From JANXVY01 sp040080145 (GTDB lineage Bacteria > Pseudomonadota > Alphaproteobacteria > Rhizobiales > Hyphomicrobiaceae): a stretch of DNA of 64,000 bases. The stretch spans positions 1 through 64,000 of the forward strand of contig JBEBJA010000077.1 of NCBI GenBank assembly GCA_040080145.1. Direction: 5' to 3'. The position numbers and the translations under genes were made by a program. Positions 43,193-51,500 of the stretch are shown here, piece after piece. Positions within the stretch are counted from its first letter, which is position 1. Every line of letters begins with the position of its first letter. The notes under the pieces are model-generated. The model was given only the letters and a program-made list of their open reading frames with translations, was not told where the DNA came from and searched no databases.

Positions 43193-43214
43193 TTATTTGA
43201 CCTAGATCAAATAA
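43193..43214. promoter_or_regulatory. FNR/FixK box with extended perfect arms
   Basis: TTGACCTAGATCAA at 43197-43210 matches TTGAT-N4-ATCAA at 9 of the 10 specified positions. The perfect arms extend to TTATTTGA and TCAAATAA around CCTAGA. It lies between the divergent Crp/Fnr gene (start 42979) and ompW (start 43393). Confidence 0.7.
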
Positions 43215-43258
43215 GGCCGTGTTGATTTCGCAACAGCGTGTCCACACGCCTCAATTAC

Positions 43259-43272
43259 CTGATCTGCATCAG
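43259..43272. promoter_or_regulatory. Second, weaker FNR/FixK-like box
   Basis: CTGATCTGCATCAG is symmetric and matches TTGAT-N4-ATCAA at 8 of 10 specified positions. It lies 62 bp from the first box and 121 bp before the ompW start. The rest of the 413-bp region 42980-43392 shows no gene. Confidence 0.5.
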
Positions 43273-43392
43273 CAAAGCCGCCATCTCACCAGTGGCACAG
43301 ACTCGATTATGGCTCAAATGTGCAGCCACTGGGTTCGGCCGAGAGCGCCGATGAACATACATACCGCCCGGTATTGAACAGGGGGATCCTCA

Positions 43393-44124
43393 ATGAATTT
43401 TGGTTCGATTAAACACGCCGCAATCGCCGCTGCGGCCATGGTCGTTGGCGCCGCCAGCCCAGTGCTCGCTGGCGACAACAATGGCAACTTCATGGTTCGC
43501 CTCCAGGGCACCTATGTCGACACGCAAGACAAGGTCAACTCGCTGACCCTCAACGGTGCCGATATCAAAGCTCTGGGCCAAGGCGCTGAAGTCAGCAACG
43601 AATTCATCCCGACCGCAACGCTGACCTACTTCGCCAGCAAGAACATCGCCGTCGAACTGTTCTGCTGCTTCGCCAAGGTCGGCGTCGACGGCAAAGGCAC
43701 GATCCTCGGCCCACTGGGTGAAGTCGCCGAAACCTGGATCTTCCCGCCGATCCTCACTCTGCAATACCACTTCGACCCCATCAACGGCATCAAGCCGTAC
43801 GTTGGTGCAGGCGTGCAATACATCCACTTCTTCAACAGCAAGCCTGGCAAGAGCGTTGGCGGCAGCGTCGAATTCGACGACAGCTTCGGCTTCGCCCTGC
43901 AGGCTGGCGTCGACGTTCAGCTCGGCGGCGGCTGGTACGCCAACCTTGACGTCAAGAAGGTCTGGCTCGACACCACTGTCACTTGGCGCGACCCGCTCGG
44001 TCCCGGCAACGTGATCCGCTCCAACGTCGATATCGACCCGCTCATCGTTTCGGCCGGCCTCGGCTATCGCTTCAACCTGGAAGACCTCTTCGGTTCGCGC
44101 TCGGCTCCTGCACCCTTGAAGTAA
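43393..44124 (+). CDS. ompW: OmpW-family outer-membrane beta-barrel protein
   Basis: This 243-residue protein has a signal peptide (IAAAAMVVGAASPVLA) and the OmpW eight-stranded barrel pattern. The mature start is GNFMVRLQGTYVDT, then PTATLTYFASKNIAVELFCCFAKV, FPPILTLQYHFDPINGIKPYVGAGVQYIHFF, GGGWYANLDVKKVWLDT and the C-terminal IVSAGLGYRFNLE. OmpW makes a narrow hydrophobic channel, and in Escherichia coli it is FNR-regulated. That makes the FNR/FixK boxes upstream and the adjacent Crp/Fnr gene meaningful. The name is used at family level. Confidence 0.9.
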   Translation: MNFGSIKHAAIAAAAMVVGAASPVLAGDNNGNFMVRLQGTYVDTQDKVNSLTLNGADIKALGQGAEVSNEFIPTATLTYFASKNIAVELFCCFAKVGVDGKGTILGPLGEVAETWIFPPILTLQYHFDPINGIKPYVGAGVQYIHFFNSKPGKSVGGSVEFDDSFGFALQAGVDVQLGGGWYANLDVKKVWLDTTVTWRDPLGPGNVIRSNVDIDPLIVSAGLGYRFNLEDLFGSRSAPAPLK

Positions 44125-44151
44125 TCCAAGTTACGATCACGAAAATCAGGT

Positions 44152-44310
44152 ACTGTCTCAGTTTGAAATATTGGGCCAAACTTCTCCCTCCTCCCTGTGG
44201 GGAGGGCTGGGGAGGGGGTCGCTCGGAACCCGATGATGAGCACATCAACCCCCACCCTAACCCTCCCCACAAGGGGGAGGGAACAAGTGAGGATTTCAAA
44301 CTGAGACACT
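44152..44310. mobile_element. MITE-like inverted-repeat element, second type
   Basis: ACTGTCTCAGTTTGAAAT at 44152-44169 and its near-perfect complement at 44293-44310 (17 of 18) bound a 159-bp non-coding unit. Inside, GGGGAGGG-rich and CCCTCCCC-rich arms (44180-44215, 44248-44282) can pair, so the unit folds into one long hairpin. It lies 3' of ompW. No target duplication is obvious. The region 44125-44462 holds this element and the R3 repeat, with no gene. Confidence 0.6.
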
Positions 44311-44377
44311 GCCGAAAATGGTGATACCATTGGTATCGATCATTTAAGCGCTACTCATGCAACCTGCTCACCGCCAA

Positions 44378-44450
44378 GTCCCAAAAAAGGCAGGGGTTTG
44401 GGGCAGCATGCCCCAAACGGGTTTGGGCGGTAGCCCGAGCGCTTAGCGCC
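44378..44450 (-). repeat. Terminator-like repeat family R3, copy 2 (inverted)
   Basis: Read on the minus strand this matches the block at 19091-19166: GGCGCTAAGCGC, GGGCTACCGCCC, ACCCGTTTGGGG, CCCCAAACCCC and TTTTTTGGGAC. The stem GTTTGGGGC/GCCCCAAAC is at 44396-44418, with a T-tract on the minus strand (44383-44388). It is placed 13 bp after the stop of the TRAP operon and would terminate it. Confidence 0.7.
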
Positions 44451-44462
44451 CGGGCCCGCGTG

Positions 44463-46484
44463 TTAGCCCATGACCACCTTTGGCAGCCAGAGGGCGAGGC
44501 CGGGGGCGAAGCAGACCAGGACGACGGCGATGAACATCAGGCCGACGAAGGGCAGGGTGCCCCACATCACGTCCGACAAGGGGATGTCGGGGGCGATGTT
44601 TTTGATGACGAACAGATTGAGCCCGACGGGTGGGTGTATGAGCCCCATTTCCATGACGATGGTCATGACGACGCCGAACCAGATCAGGTCGAATCCTGCG
44701 TCTTTCAGCGGCGGCAGGATGATCGGTGCCGTCATCAATATGATCGAGACGGGTGGCAGGAAGAAGCCCAGCACGACGACGAACAGCAAGATGACCGCCA
44801 GCAGTGCCCACTTGCCCAGGTGGAGCGAGATGATCCATTGGGCGGCGGCCTGCGAGATGTGCAGGTAGCTCATGACATAGGCGTAGAGCAGCGACATGCC
44901 GATGATCATCAGCAGCATGGTGGATTCCCGCAAGGTGCCGGTGAGGATCGGCATAACCTGTGAGGGCTTCCACATGCGGTACATGGCACCGATGACGGCG
45001 AGGGCCAGGATAGCGCCGACGCCTGCTGTCTGCGAGGGCGAAGCGAGGCCCATGTAGAGCACGATCATGACGCCGGCGAGGATCGAGACGAACGGCATGA
45101 CCCAGGCAATCATGCGGACTTTCTGGCCGAAGGTGTAGTGTTCTTCCTTAAGCAGAGCGGAGGTCATGCCCGTCTCTTGCTCGACGCGCTGGGCGTCGGA
45201 TTTTTCGCGTTTGTACTGCCAAACCGAGTAGGCCGCGAACAGTGCGATCAATAAAAGACCGGGGAGGATGCCGGCAAGGAACAGGCGGCCGAGGGAGACT
45301 TCGGCTGCGACCGCATAAAGGAGCATCGTGACAGATGGCGGCAGGAGGATGCCGAGGGTGCCGCCTGCGGCGATGATGCCGGCAGCGAACCCGCCGGAGT
45401 AGCCGCGCGCACGCATTTCCGGAATACCCGCCGAGCCGATGGCCGAGCAGGTGGCAGGCGACGAGCCAGCCATTGCAGCGAACAATCCGCAAGCGATGGT
45501 GTTGGCGACGCCTAAGCCGCCGGGGATTTTGTAGAGCCAGGCGTGCAGTGCGGAGTAGAGGTCCTTGCCGGCGTTGGATCGTCCGATGGCAGCGCCCTTC
45601 AGAATGAACAAGGGAATCGCGAGGATGATGACGTTGGCGAGTTCCTCGTAGAAGTTCTGCGCGATGGTATCGACGGACGCTTTGGGCATGAACAGGGTCA
45701 TGAACAGCAGCGCGACGCAGCCGAGCGCGAAGGCGATGGGCATGCCGGAGAAAAAGAACAGCAGCGTGACGATGCAGTAGAGGATGCCGACGGTGCCATA
45801 AGACATTCCAGTGATGAGCGGTCCGGTTTGTCGGGCAGGGATGAGATCGACGATGGGTTGGAGGAGGGGCCATACGTGAGCGCCGCCGGTGTCGCGAACC
45901 CACGCGAGATAGATCACGGTAAGAAGCAGTGTCACGATCAGCGTCAGGAGGCGCTCGCTGCCGACTTGGACGGCGAATTGGAACGCCAGCAATGTCATGC
46001 CGATGGTGAGCAGGGTGTAGGGAATCCACAATGGTGGTCCCCATGCCGACTGTGATGTCTGGCCTTCATGGATTGCTTCAAGCAGCAGCAGGCCCGACTT
46101 CCACGCGAATACCGCGCAGAAGAAGAGGCACACCGCGTCAAGCAGATGCATGCGGAGTTGATTGGTGCGCTTGGGCAGGAAGCCCGCGAGCACTTCGATG
46201 CCGATGTGCCCGCGCTTGGATTGGACCGCCCCCGACGACAGAAAGATTGCCCCGGCGATGAGAAAGATCGTGACCTCGTCGAGCCAGGAGAACGACATCC
46301 CCCAGAACAACGTGAGTGTGACGCAGACTGTCAGGATGAGGCCTGCAGCGACGATTGATAGAGCGGAGAGACTGAACAGTGCCTCGTTGAGGCTGCTCAT
46401 GAACCGAGCCAGTCCTGTCAGAGACGACCTGTCGGTCGTGTCTGGGCCAGCAAGGATCGCGTCGTGCTGCAGACCTCCAGCCAT
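44463..46484 (-). CDS. TRAP transporter fused small and large permease (DctQM)
   Basis: This 673-residue membrane protein fuses the small DctQ subunit (about 30-205, four helices, with SFSWLDEVTIFLIAGAIFLSSGAVQSKRGHIGIEVL) to the DctM ion-coupled permease (about 225-670). The latter has GMPIAFALGCVALLFM, PLFILKGAAIGRSNAGKDLY, GLFAAMAGSSPATCSAIGSAGIPEM, GGTLGILLPPSVTMLLYAV and MGLIHPPVGLNLFVI. TRAP systems import organic acids using a Na+ gradient. It overlaps the upstream dctP gene by TAATG. Substrate is inferred from the divergent malonyl-CoA decarboxylase fusion: malonate or a close dicarboxylate. Confidence 0.93.
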   Translation of the reverse strand: MAGGLQHDAILAGPDTTDRSSLTGLARFMSSLNEALFSLSALSIVAAGLILTVCVTLTLFWGMSFSWLDEVTIFLIAGAIFLSSGAVQSKRGHIGIEVLAGFLPKRTNQLRMHLLDAVCLFFCAVFAWKSGLLLLEAIHEGQTSQSAWGPPLWIPYTLLTIGMTLLAFQFAVQVGSERLLTLIVTLLLTVIYLAWVRDTGGAHVWPLLQPIVDLIPARQTGPLITGMSYGTVGILYCIVTLLFFFSGMPIAFALGCVALLFMTLFMPKASVDTIAQNFYEELANVIILAIPLFILKGAAIGRSNAGKDLYSALHAWLYKIPGGLGVANTIACGLFAAMAGSSPATCSAIGSAGIPEMRARGYSGGFAAGIIAAGGTLGILLPPSVTMLLYAVAAEVSLGRLFLAGILPGLLLIALFAAYSVWQYKREKSDAQRVEQETGMTSALLKEEHYTFGQKVRMIAWVMPFVSILAGVMIVLYMGLASPSQTAGVGAILALAVIGAMYRMWKPSQVMPILTGTLRESTMLLMIIGMSLLYAYVMSYLHISQAAAQWIISLHLGKWALLAVILLFVVVLGFFLPPVSIILMTAPIILPPLKDAGFDLIWFGVVMTIVMEMGLIHPPVGLNLFVIKNIAPDIPLSDVMWGTLPFVGLMFIAVVLVCFAPGLALWLPKVVMG

Positions 46485-47521
46485 TAGGACACCGCCTTGG
46501 CAAGAGCGAGCAGTTCTGCTGCTTCCGTCGATTTGGCGGCGTAGTCTTTCCAGGCACTTTCTTCGGCGAGCTTGCGCCAGGCGGCGAGATTTTCATCGGT
46601 TAGCGAGACGACTTCGCAGCCCTTTGCGCCGTAGACTTTGGCAACACCTTCGTCGTCCTTCTTGGCTTCAGTGGTACCCCAGGACTCAAGTTCGGCGCCG
46701 GTGTCCATGATCGCTTTTTGCTGGTCGGCCGGAAGGCTGTCGAAAATCTGCTTCGACATCATCAGCGGCTCGAGCATGAACCAGAACGACTTGCCCTTGT
46801 TGGCTGTCAGGGATTTCGAGATTTCTTCAAGCCGGAACGAGATCAAGCTCGTTGAAGAGGTGACGGCGGCGTCGAGCGAGCCGGTCTGCATGCCGAGGTA
46901 AATTTCGTTCGACGGCATGGTGGAGACGTTGGCACCTGCGGCGGTGAACATGAGATCCATTTCGCGGCTGCCGCCACGGATCTTGACGCCTTTTACGTCG
47001 GCTGGGGCGGAAATCGGCTTGCCGCGCGAAGCGATGCCACCGGCCTGCCAGATCCACGAGACGAGCTTGATGCCCTTTTCTTCGTTGATCTTGGTGAGGG
47101 CTTCGCCAATCTTGGCCGTCTTCCATTTGGCGGCCTGGTCGTAGTTGGTGACGAGGCACGGCATGAGGCCGAGGTTGCAGGCGTGGACTTCGCCGCCAGC
47201 GTAGGGGAACGGATACAGCGACATGTCGAGCGCACCTTTGCGCATCGCCGAGTACTGGGCGTTGGTCTTCATCAGCGACGAGTTGGCGTAGATTTCGAAT
47301 TTCAAGCCGCCTTTGGTTGCGGCTTCGACCTTCTGCGCAAAAATGCGAACCAGACGGTCGCGGAAGTCGCCCTGCTCAATGGTTCCGCCGGGGAACTGAT
47401 GCGAGATTTTCAGGGTGCGTGCGGCAGCTTGAGCGCGGCCGATGTGGGCCGGAAGGGCGATGGCTGCTGCGGCTGCTGCGCCGGCACGCAGTGCGGTACG
47501 GCGAGTGATGAACGCTGTCAT
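46484..47521 (-). CDS. TRAP transporter periplasmic solute-binding protein (DctP family)
   Basis: This 345-residue DctP-type binding protein begins MTAFITRRTALRAGAAAAAAIALPAHIGRAQAA, a twin-arginine-like signal. The conserved block GVKIRGGSREMDLMFTAAGANVSTMPSNEIYLGMQTGSLDAAVTS carries the Arg that normally clamps the ligand carboxylate. Its TAA overlaps the ATG of the permease, so the two are coupled. It faces the GntR gene across a 185-bp region with a candidate operator. By genomic context the ligand is probably malonate. A binding specificity cannot be read from sequence. Confidence 0.92.
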   Translation of the reverse strand: MTAFITRRTALRAGAAAAAAIALPAHIGRAQAAARTLKISHQFPGGTIEQGDFRDRLVRIFAQKVEAATKGGLKFEIYANSSLMKTNAQYSAMRKGALDMSLYPFPYAGGEVHACNLGLMPCLVTNYDQAAKWKTAKIGEALTKINEEKGIKLVSWIWQAGGIASRGKPISAPADVKGVKIRGGSREMDLMFTAAGANVSTMPSNEIYLGMQTGSLDAAVTSSTSLISFRLEEISKSLTANKGKSFWFMLEPLMMSKQIFDSLPADQQKAIMDTGAELESWGTTEAKKDDEGVAKVYGAKGCEVVSLTDENLAAWRKLAEESAWKDYAAKSTEAAELLALAKAVS

Positions 47522-47668
47522 GGTGATGATTGCTCCTTTGGTATGCCTGACCTCTTTTGAGGCTCGTGCGTTTCCCCTTTAGTCGTATGGTGCGCAACTT
47601 CTGACCGGCTGCGACGCCCGTGGATACAGCGAGTACGCAAAATAGTTCCTGTATGCAAGCACTATTTT

Positions 47669-47680
47669 CTTGCATGCAAG
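47669..47680. promoter_or_regulatory. Candidate GntR operator CTTGCATGCAAG
   Basis: This perfect 12-bp palindrome lies between divergent dctP and gntR, 27 bp before the GntR start. Degenerate copies (TATGCAAGC at 47652, CCATGCAG at 47681, TTGCATATC at 47691) surround it. The clustering suggests a binding site for the adjacent GntR regulator controlling both transcripts. Confidence 0.55.
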
Positions 47681-47706
47681 CCATGCAGTGTTGCATATCT
47701 TTGGCT

Positions 47707-48432
47707 ATGGAAAAGCAAAAGATTGCCCACATCAGATTGGTCAAAGGCCTGTCGGCACCGTCGTCGCCGACGTTGAAATTGTCGGTCGTGAGACGGCTGG
47801 AGAACGAGATCGTGTCGGGCGTGTTGCAGCCGGGCACGCGGCTGGACGAGGTCCAGTTAGCCGAGCGTTATAAACTTTCACGCACGCCGCTGCGCGAGGC
47901 TTTGGCGCAGATCGCAGCCAGCGGGCTGATTGAGATCCGGCCACGCTCTGGCGCATATGTCACACAATTGTCACCGCGGGCGATGCTCGAATGTCTGGCT
48001 TTCACGGCTGAGGTCGAGGCCATTGCCGCCACTTGGGCGGCGGCGCGCATGACGCAGGCTGAGCGCAAGGCGTTGAAGGCGGTGCAGCAACAGGCGAGCC
48101 AGTGCGTCGCCAATGGCGATACCGACGGATATTTCGAACTCAACCGCGCGTTCCACGAGGCGATCTACGCCGGGGCGCATAACAGCTACGTTCAGGAAAG
48201 CGCGCAGAAGCTGTTCTTGCGGGGTGCCCCTTACCGGCGTCTGCAATTGCGTCAACGCGGGCGGCTGGCAACGTCGCATGCCGAGCACGGGGCGATCGCG
48301 GATGCCATTTGGGCTGAGGACGGTGCTGCCGCTGCCAGCGCGATCCGTTCGCACATTATGATTCAGGGGGATCGGTTCCTTGAATTCCTTGCTGCCTTGC
48401 CCGAAAACTATATTGGGCCAGGCAGCCGCTGA
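47707..48432 (+). CDS. GntR-family (FCD/FadR-type) transcriptional regulator
   Basis: This 241-residue regulator has an N-terminal GntR winged HTH (about 20-85: VVRRLENEIVSGVLQPGTRLDEVQLAERYKLSRTPLREALAQIAASGLIEIRPRSGAYV). An FCD ligand-binding domain follows (about 95-235), with the metal-site residues ELNRAFHEAIYAGAHN and HAEHGAIADAIWAEDGAAAASAIRSH. FCD regulators usually sense organic acids. The gene sits between dctPQM (divergent) and the CoA-transferase/MCD fusion (53 bp downstream, same strand), as expected for a substrate-responsive local regulator. The ATG at 47707 excludes a Cys/Met-rich upstream extension that overlaps the operator. Confidence 0.9.
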   Translation: MEKQKIAHIRLVKGLSAPSSPTLKLSVVRRLENEIVSGVLQPGTRLDEVQLAERYKLSRTPLREALAQIAASGLIEIRPRSGAYVTQLSPRAMLECLAFTAEVEAIAATWAAARMTQAERKALKAVQQQASQCVANGDTDGYFELNRAFHEAIYAGAHNSYVQESAQKLFLRGAPYRRLQLRQRGRLATSHAEHGAIADAIWAEDGAAAASAIRSHIMIQGDRFLEFLAALPENYIGPGSR

Positions 48433-48485
48433 CCGCATCCGGCAGACGATGACGGTTTACCTCACTTGGACATTCACTGAGGGAT

Positions 48486-51212
48486 ATGATGATGGCGCGA
48501 GCTGATAAGACGGCAGTCACGCAGAAGACGGCTGGGGCAAAGCCGGGCGATTTGCCAGCCCCGGCGTTCGTCGAGCGTCCCAAGGGACCGCTCACGGGGA
48601 TAACGGTCATTGATCTGACCCGCGTGCTGGCGGGGCCATATTGCACGATGGTGCTTGCCGACCTCGGCGCGCGCGTGATTAAGGTCGAGCAGCCGGGTAC
48701 GGGCGATGACAGTCGCGCATTTGGGCCGTTTCTGAAGGGCAAGTCAGCGTATTTTCTGTCGCTCAATCGCGGCAAGGAGAGCATCGCGCTCGACCTCAAG
48801 GATGCCGAAGATAAGATCATCTTCGAAAGCCTGCTGGAGCGGGCCGACGTGGTGGTCGAGAATTTCCGCCCCGGCACGATGGAAAAGCTCGGCTATGGAT
48901 TCGATATCCTGCACGAGAAATTTCCCAAGCTGATTTATGCCGCAGCCTCAGGGTTTGGCCACACGGGTCCTTATTCCAAGCGGGCGGCTTATGACATGGT
49001 GGTTCAGGCCATGGGCGGCCTTATGAGTGTGACCGGCACGCCCGGCTCGGACCCGGTTCGGGTCGGGACCTCGATTGGCGACATCACGGCGGGGCTGTTT
49101 ACCGCTGTTGGGGTAAACAGTGCGCTGTATCACCGAGCGATCACGGGCGAAGCGATCAAAATCGACGTTGCGATGCTCGACTGTCAGGTCGCGATTTTGG
49201 AGAACGCCATTGCCCGCTATGCGGCGACCGGCGAAGTTGCCGGACCACTTGGGGCGCGTCATCCCTCGATCACGCCATTTTCGGCTTTCAAGGCCTCCGA
49301 CGGTCATCTGGTGATTGCGGCAGGCAACGACACGCTGTTCCTCAAGATGTGCGAAACGCTGGGCGTCCCAAAACTGGTTGGCGATGCGCGGTTCAAGAGC
49401 AACGCGCTGCGGACAGAGAACTGGCAGGCCCTGTTTGCTGAATTGGGCAAGGTGCTTGAGAAGAAGACGATTGCTGAGTGGCTGGAGGCCTTGGACGCAG
49501 CCGGTGTTCCGTGCGGTCCGATCAATACCGTCGACAAGGTGCTGGCCGACCCGCATGTGCGGTCGCGGAACATGGTGGTGACGGCGACCGATCCCGAGAT
49601 CGGGCCGCTGGTGATGGCGGGCAATCCCATCAAGCTGTCGGGCTTTGCCGATGCGGATGTACGGCGGCCTGCCCCTCATCTCGACGCCGACCGCGCGCTA
49701 ATTCTCGGCGAGGTCTCGGCGCGGACTCATGGCGGTGCCATTGTGCCGGTGGCGAGCGAGCCGGGGTTCATATCGGCGCTTGCACTGACGCGCCAAAGTC
49801 CGCAGCGGATGTTTGACTATCTGCGCAGCGTCATCGTCGGTGAGCGCGAAGCCGCCGTGATGGGTGGCGGCTCGTTCATCGAGCGCGTCGAAGGACTTGC
49901 GGACGCGCTGATGTCGGAACGCGGGGAAGTGCTGGGCACGGTTATCGCCAACGATCTCGTTCGCCTCGTGCGCGGCTCAGGCGGCGCTGAGCGGTTTGAG
50001 TTATTCAGCTTGCTGGTGCGCAAGTACAACCCGGATATTGCCCGCGTGCGTGCCGCAACCGATGTCTGGCGCGCCAAACCGACGCCGGAGAACATGTCGC
50101 TGCTTGCAGCTGCCGTAGAAAGTCCGCGTCAGGAGTTGTTCCGCCGGATGAACATGGCGCCGGACGGAACGCTTGCGCTGGTGAAGTTGCGCGAACATTT
50201 GGGTGCGCAACTGAAAGACCATCCCGAGTTTGCACCGCTCGATCATGACCTGCGTCATCTGCTGTCGTCGTGGTTTAATCGCGGGTTCCTTGAACTGCGC
50301 CGTATTTCATGGAACACGCCGGCAGCCATCTTAGAGAAGCTGATCGCGTATGAGGCGGTTCACGCCATCGACGGCTGGGAAGACTTGCGCCGCCGACTGG
50401 CGTCTGACCGGCGCTGCTTCGGGTTCTTCCATCCAGGACTACCCGATGAGCCATTGATCTTCGTTGAGGTGGCGCTCGTCAACGAACTGTCTGGGCGGAT
50501 TGCGCCGATCATCCGCGCGCCGATGCCGAGCGAGCCCAGGGAAGAGCCCGACACCGCGATCTTTTATTCGATCTCAAATTGTCAGCCGGGGTTGCGCGGC
50601 ATTTCGTTCGGCAACTTCCTCATCAAACAGGTTGCGGCCGATCTTGCCCACGAGTTGCCAGACCTGAAGACGTTCTCGACCCTGTCGCCTATCCCCGGTT
50701 TCCGCCGCTGGCTCGACGATCCCCAGACTGACATCGCCGCCCAGATCAACAAGGCATTGGCTGAGCGCATCGTCAAGGAAGCAGGGACCGAGGACGTGCG
50801 GGCCGGTCTGCGCCGCCTTGCTGCTGCTGGGGAGGAGGAAGGTTATGTGCGCTCAACCTTGCTGCGTGACGTGTTGTTGCGGCTGGGTGCGCGTTATCTT
50901 GCTGGCCACGGCCAGAAGCGTGGCGTGTCGGATCCTGTGGCACGCTTTCACCTTGGCAACGGTGCGCGGATCGAACGTGTCAACTGGATGGCGGATGTGT
51001 CTGAAAAGGGTATTCGCGAGAGCCACGGCCTGATGGTCAACTACCTGTACGATCTGGCTGGCGTCGAAAAGAACCACGAAGCGTTTGCCAACGGCCGCGC
51101 CGTGTCCATGTCGGAAGAGGTTTCGGCGCTGGCTGGCACCGGCGAGGCCAGCAGCGGGCTCAAAAAGCGCGTCGATGCGGCCCTCGATATACTGGGCGGA
51201 CGGAAGGGTTAG
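48486..51212 (+). CDS. Fusion of class III CoA transferase and malonyl-CoA decarboxylase
   Basis: This is one 908-residue frame with two complete enzymes. Residues about 33-410 are a CaiB/BaiF (class III) CoA transferase: LTGITVIDLTRVLAGPYCTMVLADLGARVIKVEQPGTGDD, VENFRPGTMEKLG, and GPYSKRAAYDMVVQAMGGLMSVTG with catalytic Asp170. After a short linker, residues about 430-905 are malonyl-CoA decarboxylase: helical part FELFSLLVRKYNPDIARV, then the acetyltransferase-like catalytic part with AIFYSISNCQPGLRGISFGNFLIKQV (Ser697 likely catalytic) and FHLGNGARIERVNWMADVS (His822). The predicted role is to load CoA onto malonate, then decarboxylate it to acetyl-CoA. The first ATG follows GAGGG closely. 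The third ATG, at 48492, has better spacing. It is cotranscribed with gntR. Confidence 0.9.
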   Translation: MMMARADKTAVTQKTAGAKPGDLPAPAFVERPKGPLTGITVIDLTRVLAGPYCTMVLADLGARVIKVEQPGTGDDSRAFGPFLKGKSAYFLSLNRGKESIALDLKDAEDKIIFESLLERADVVVENFRPGTMEKLGYGFDILHEKFPKLIYAAASGFGHTGPYSKRAAYDMVVQAMGGLMSVTGTPGSDPVRVGTSIGDITAGLFTAVGVNSALYHRAITGEAIKIDVAMLDCQVAILENAIARYAATGEVAGPLGARHPSITPFSAFKASDGHLVIAAGNDTLFLKMCETLGVPKLVGDARFKSNALRTENWQALFAELGKVLEKKTIAEWLEALDAAGVPCGPINTVDKVLADPHVRSRNMVVTATDPEIGPLVMAGNPIKLSGFADADVRRPAPHLDADRALILGEVSARTHGGAIVPVASEPGFISALALTRQSPQRMFDYLRSVIVGEREAAVMGGGSFIERVEGLADALMSERGEVLGTVIANDLVRLVRGSGGAERFELFSLLVRKYNPDIARVRAATDVWRAKPTPENMSLLAAAVESPRQELFRRMNMAPDGTLALVKLREHLGAQLKDHPEFAPLDHDLRHLLSSWFNRGFLELRRISWNTPAAILEKLIAYEAVHAIDGWEDLRRRLASDRRCFGFFHPGLPDEPLIFVEVALVNELSGRIAPIIRAPMPSEPREEPDTAIFYSISNCQPGLRGISFGNFLIKQVAADLAHELPDLKTFSTLSPIPGFRRWLDDPQTDIAAQINKALAERIVKEAGTEDVRAGLRRLAAAGEEEGYVRSTLLRDVLLRLGARYLAGHGQKRGVSDPVARFHLGNGARIERVNWMADVSEKGIRESHGLMVNYLYDLAGVEKNHEAFANGRAVSMSEEVSALAGTGEASSGLKKRVDAALDILGGRKG

Positions 51213-51234
51213 GCTTTCCTGCGGAAGCGCCCTA

Positions 51235-51398
51235 GTGTCTGTCCGGAAAGTTTCTCCATGATTTCAATGGTTCCTGTTTGTCATCCGCGGCGTCGAACCC
51301 CTCGTCCGTAGCTTAGGCTACGACCCTCGGGTTTCTCCTGGCGGTCTGACGAACAATTAACTCAAAGAATATCGCGAAGCTCTCTTCCGGACAGACTC
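51235..51398. mobile_element. MITE-like non-autonomous element, copy 2
   Basis: This 164-bp element is about 80% similar to 11959-12121. It has ends GTGTCTGTCCGGAAA and CTTCCGGACAGACTC and the same internal hairpin segments (ATGATTTCAATGGTTCC, GTCATCCGCGGCGTCGAACC). Flanks are CTA and TTA, an imperfect match to the TTA duplication of copy 1. It fills most of the 288-bp gap between the fusion gene and the phosphatase. Confidence 0.78.
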
Positions 51399-51500
51399 TT
51401 AGCCAAAGCGTTGACATGTCACAAATGTCTTACGCTGGTGTTGTAGCGCGTGTTCAACGATGGTGGTGTTTGAACGCCGTGCTGACGCTTTGGGGGCAGT

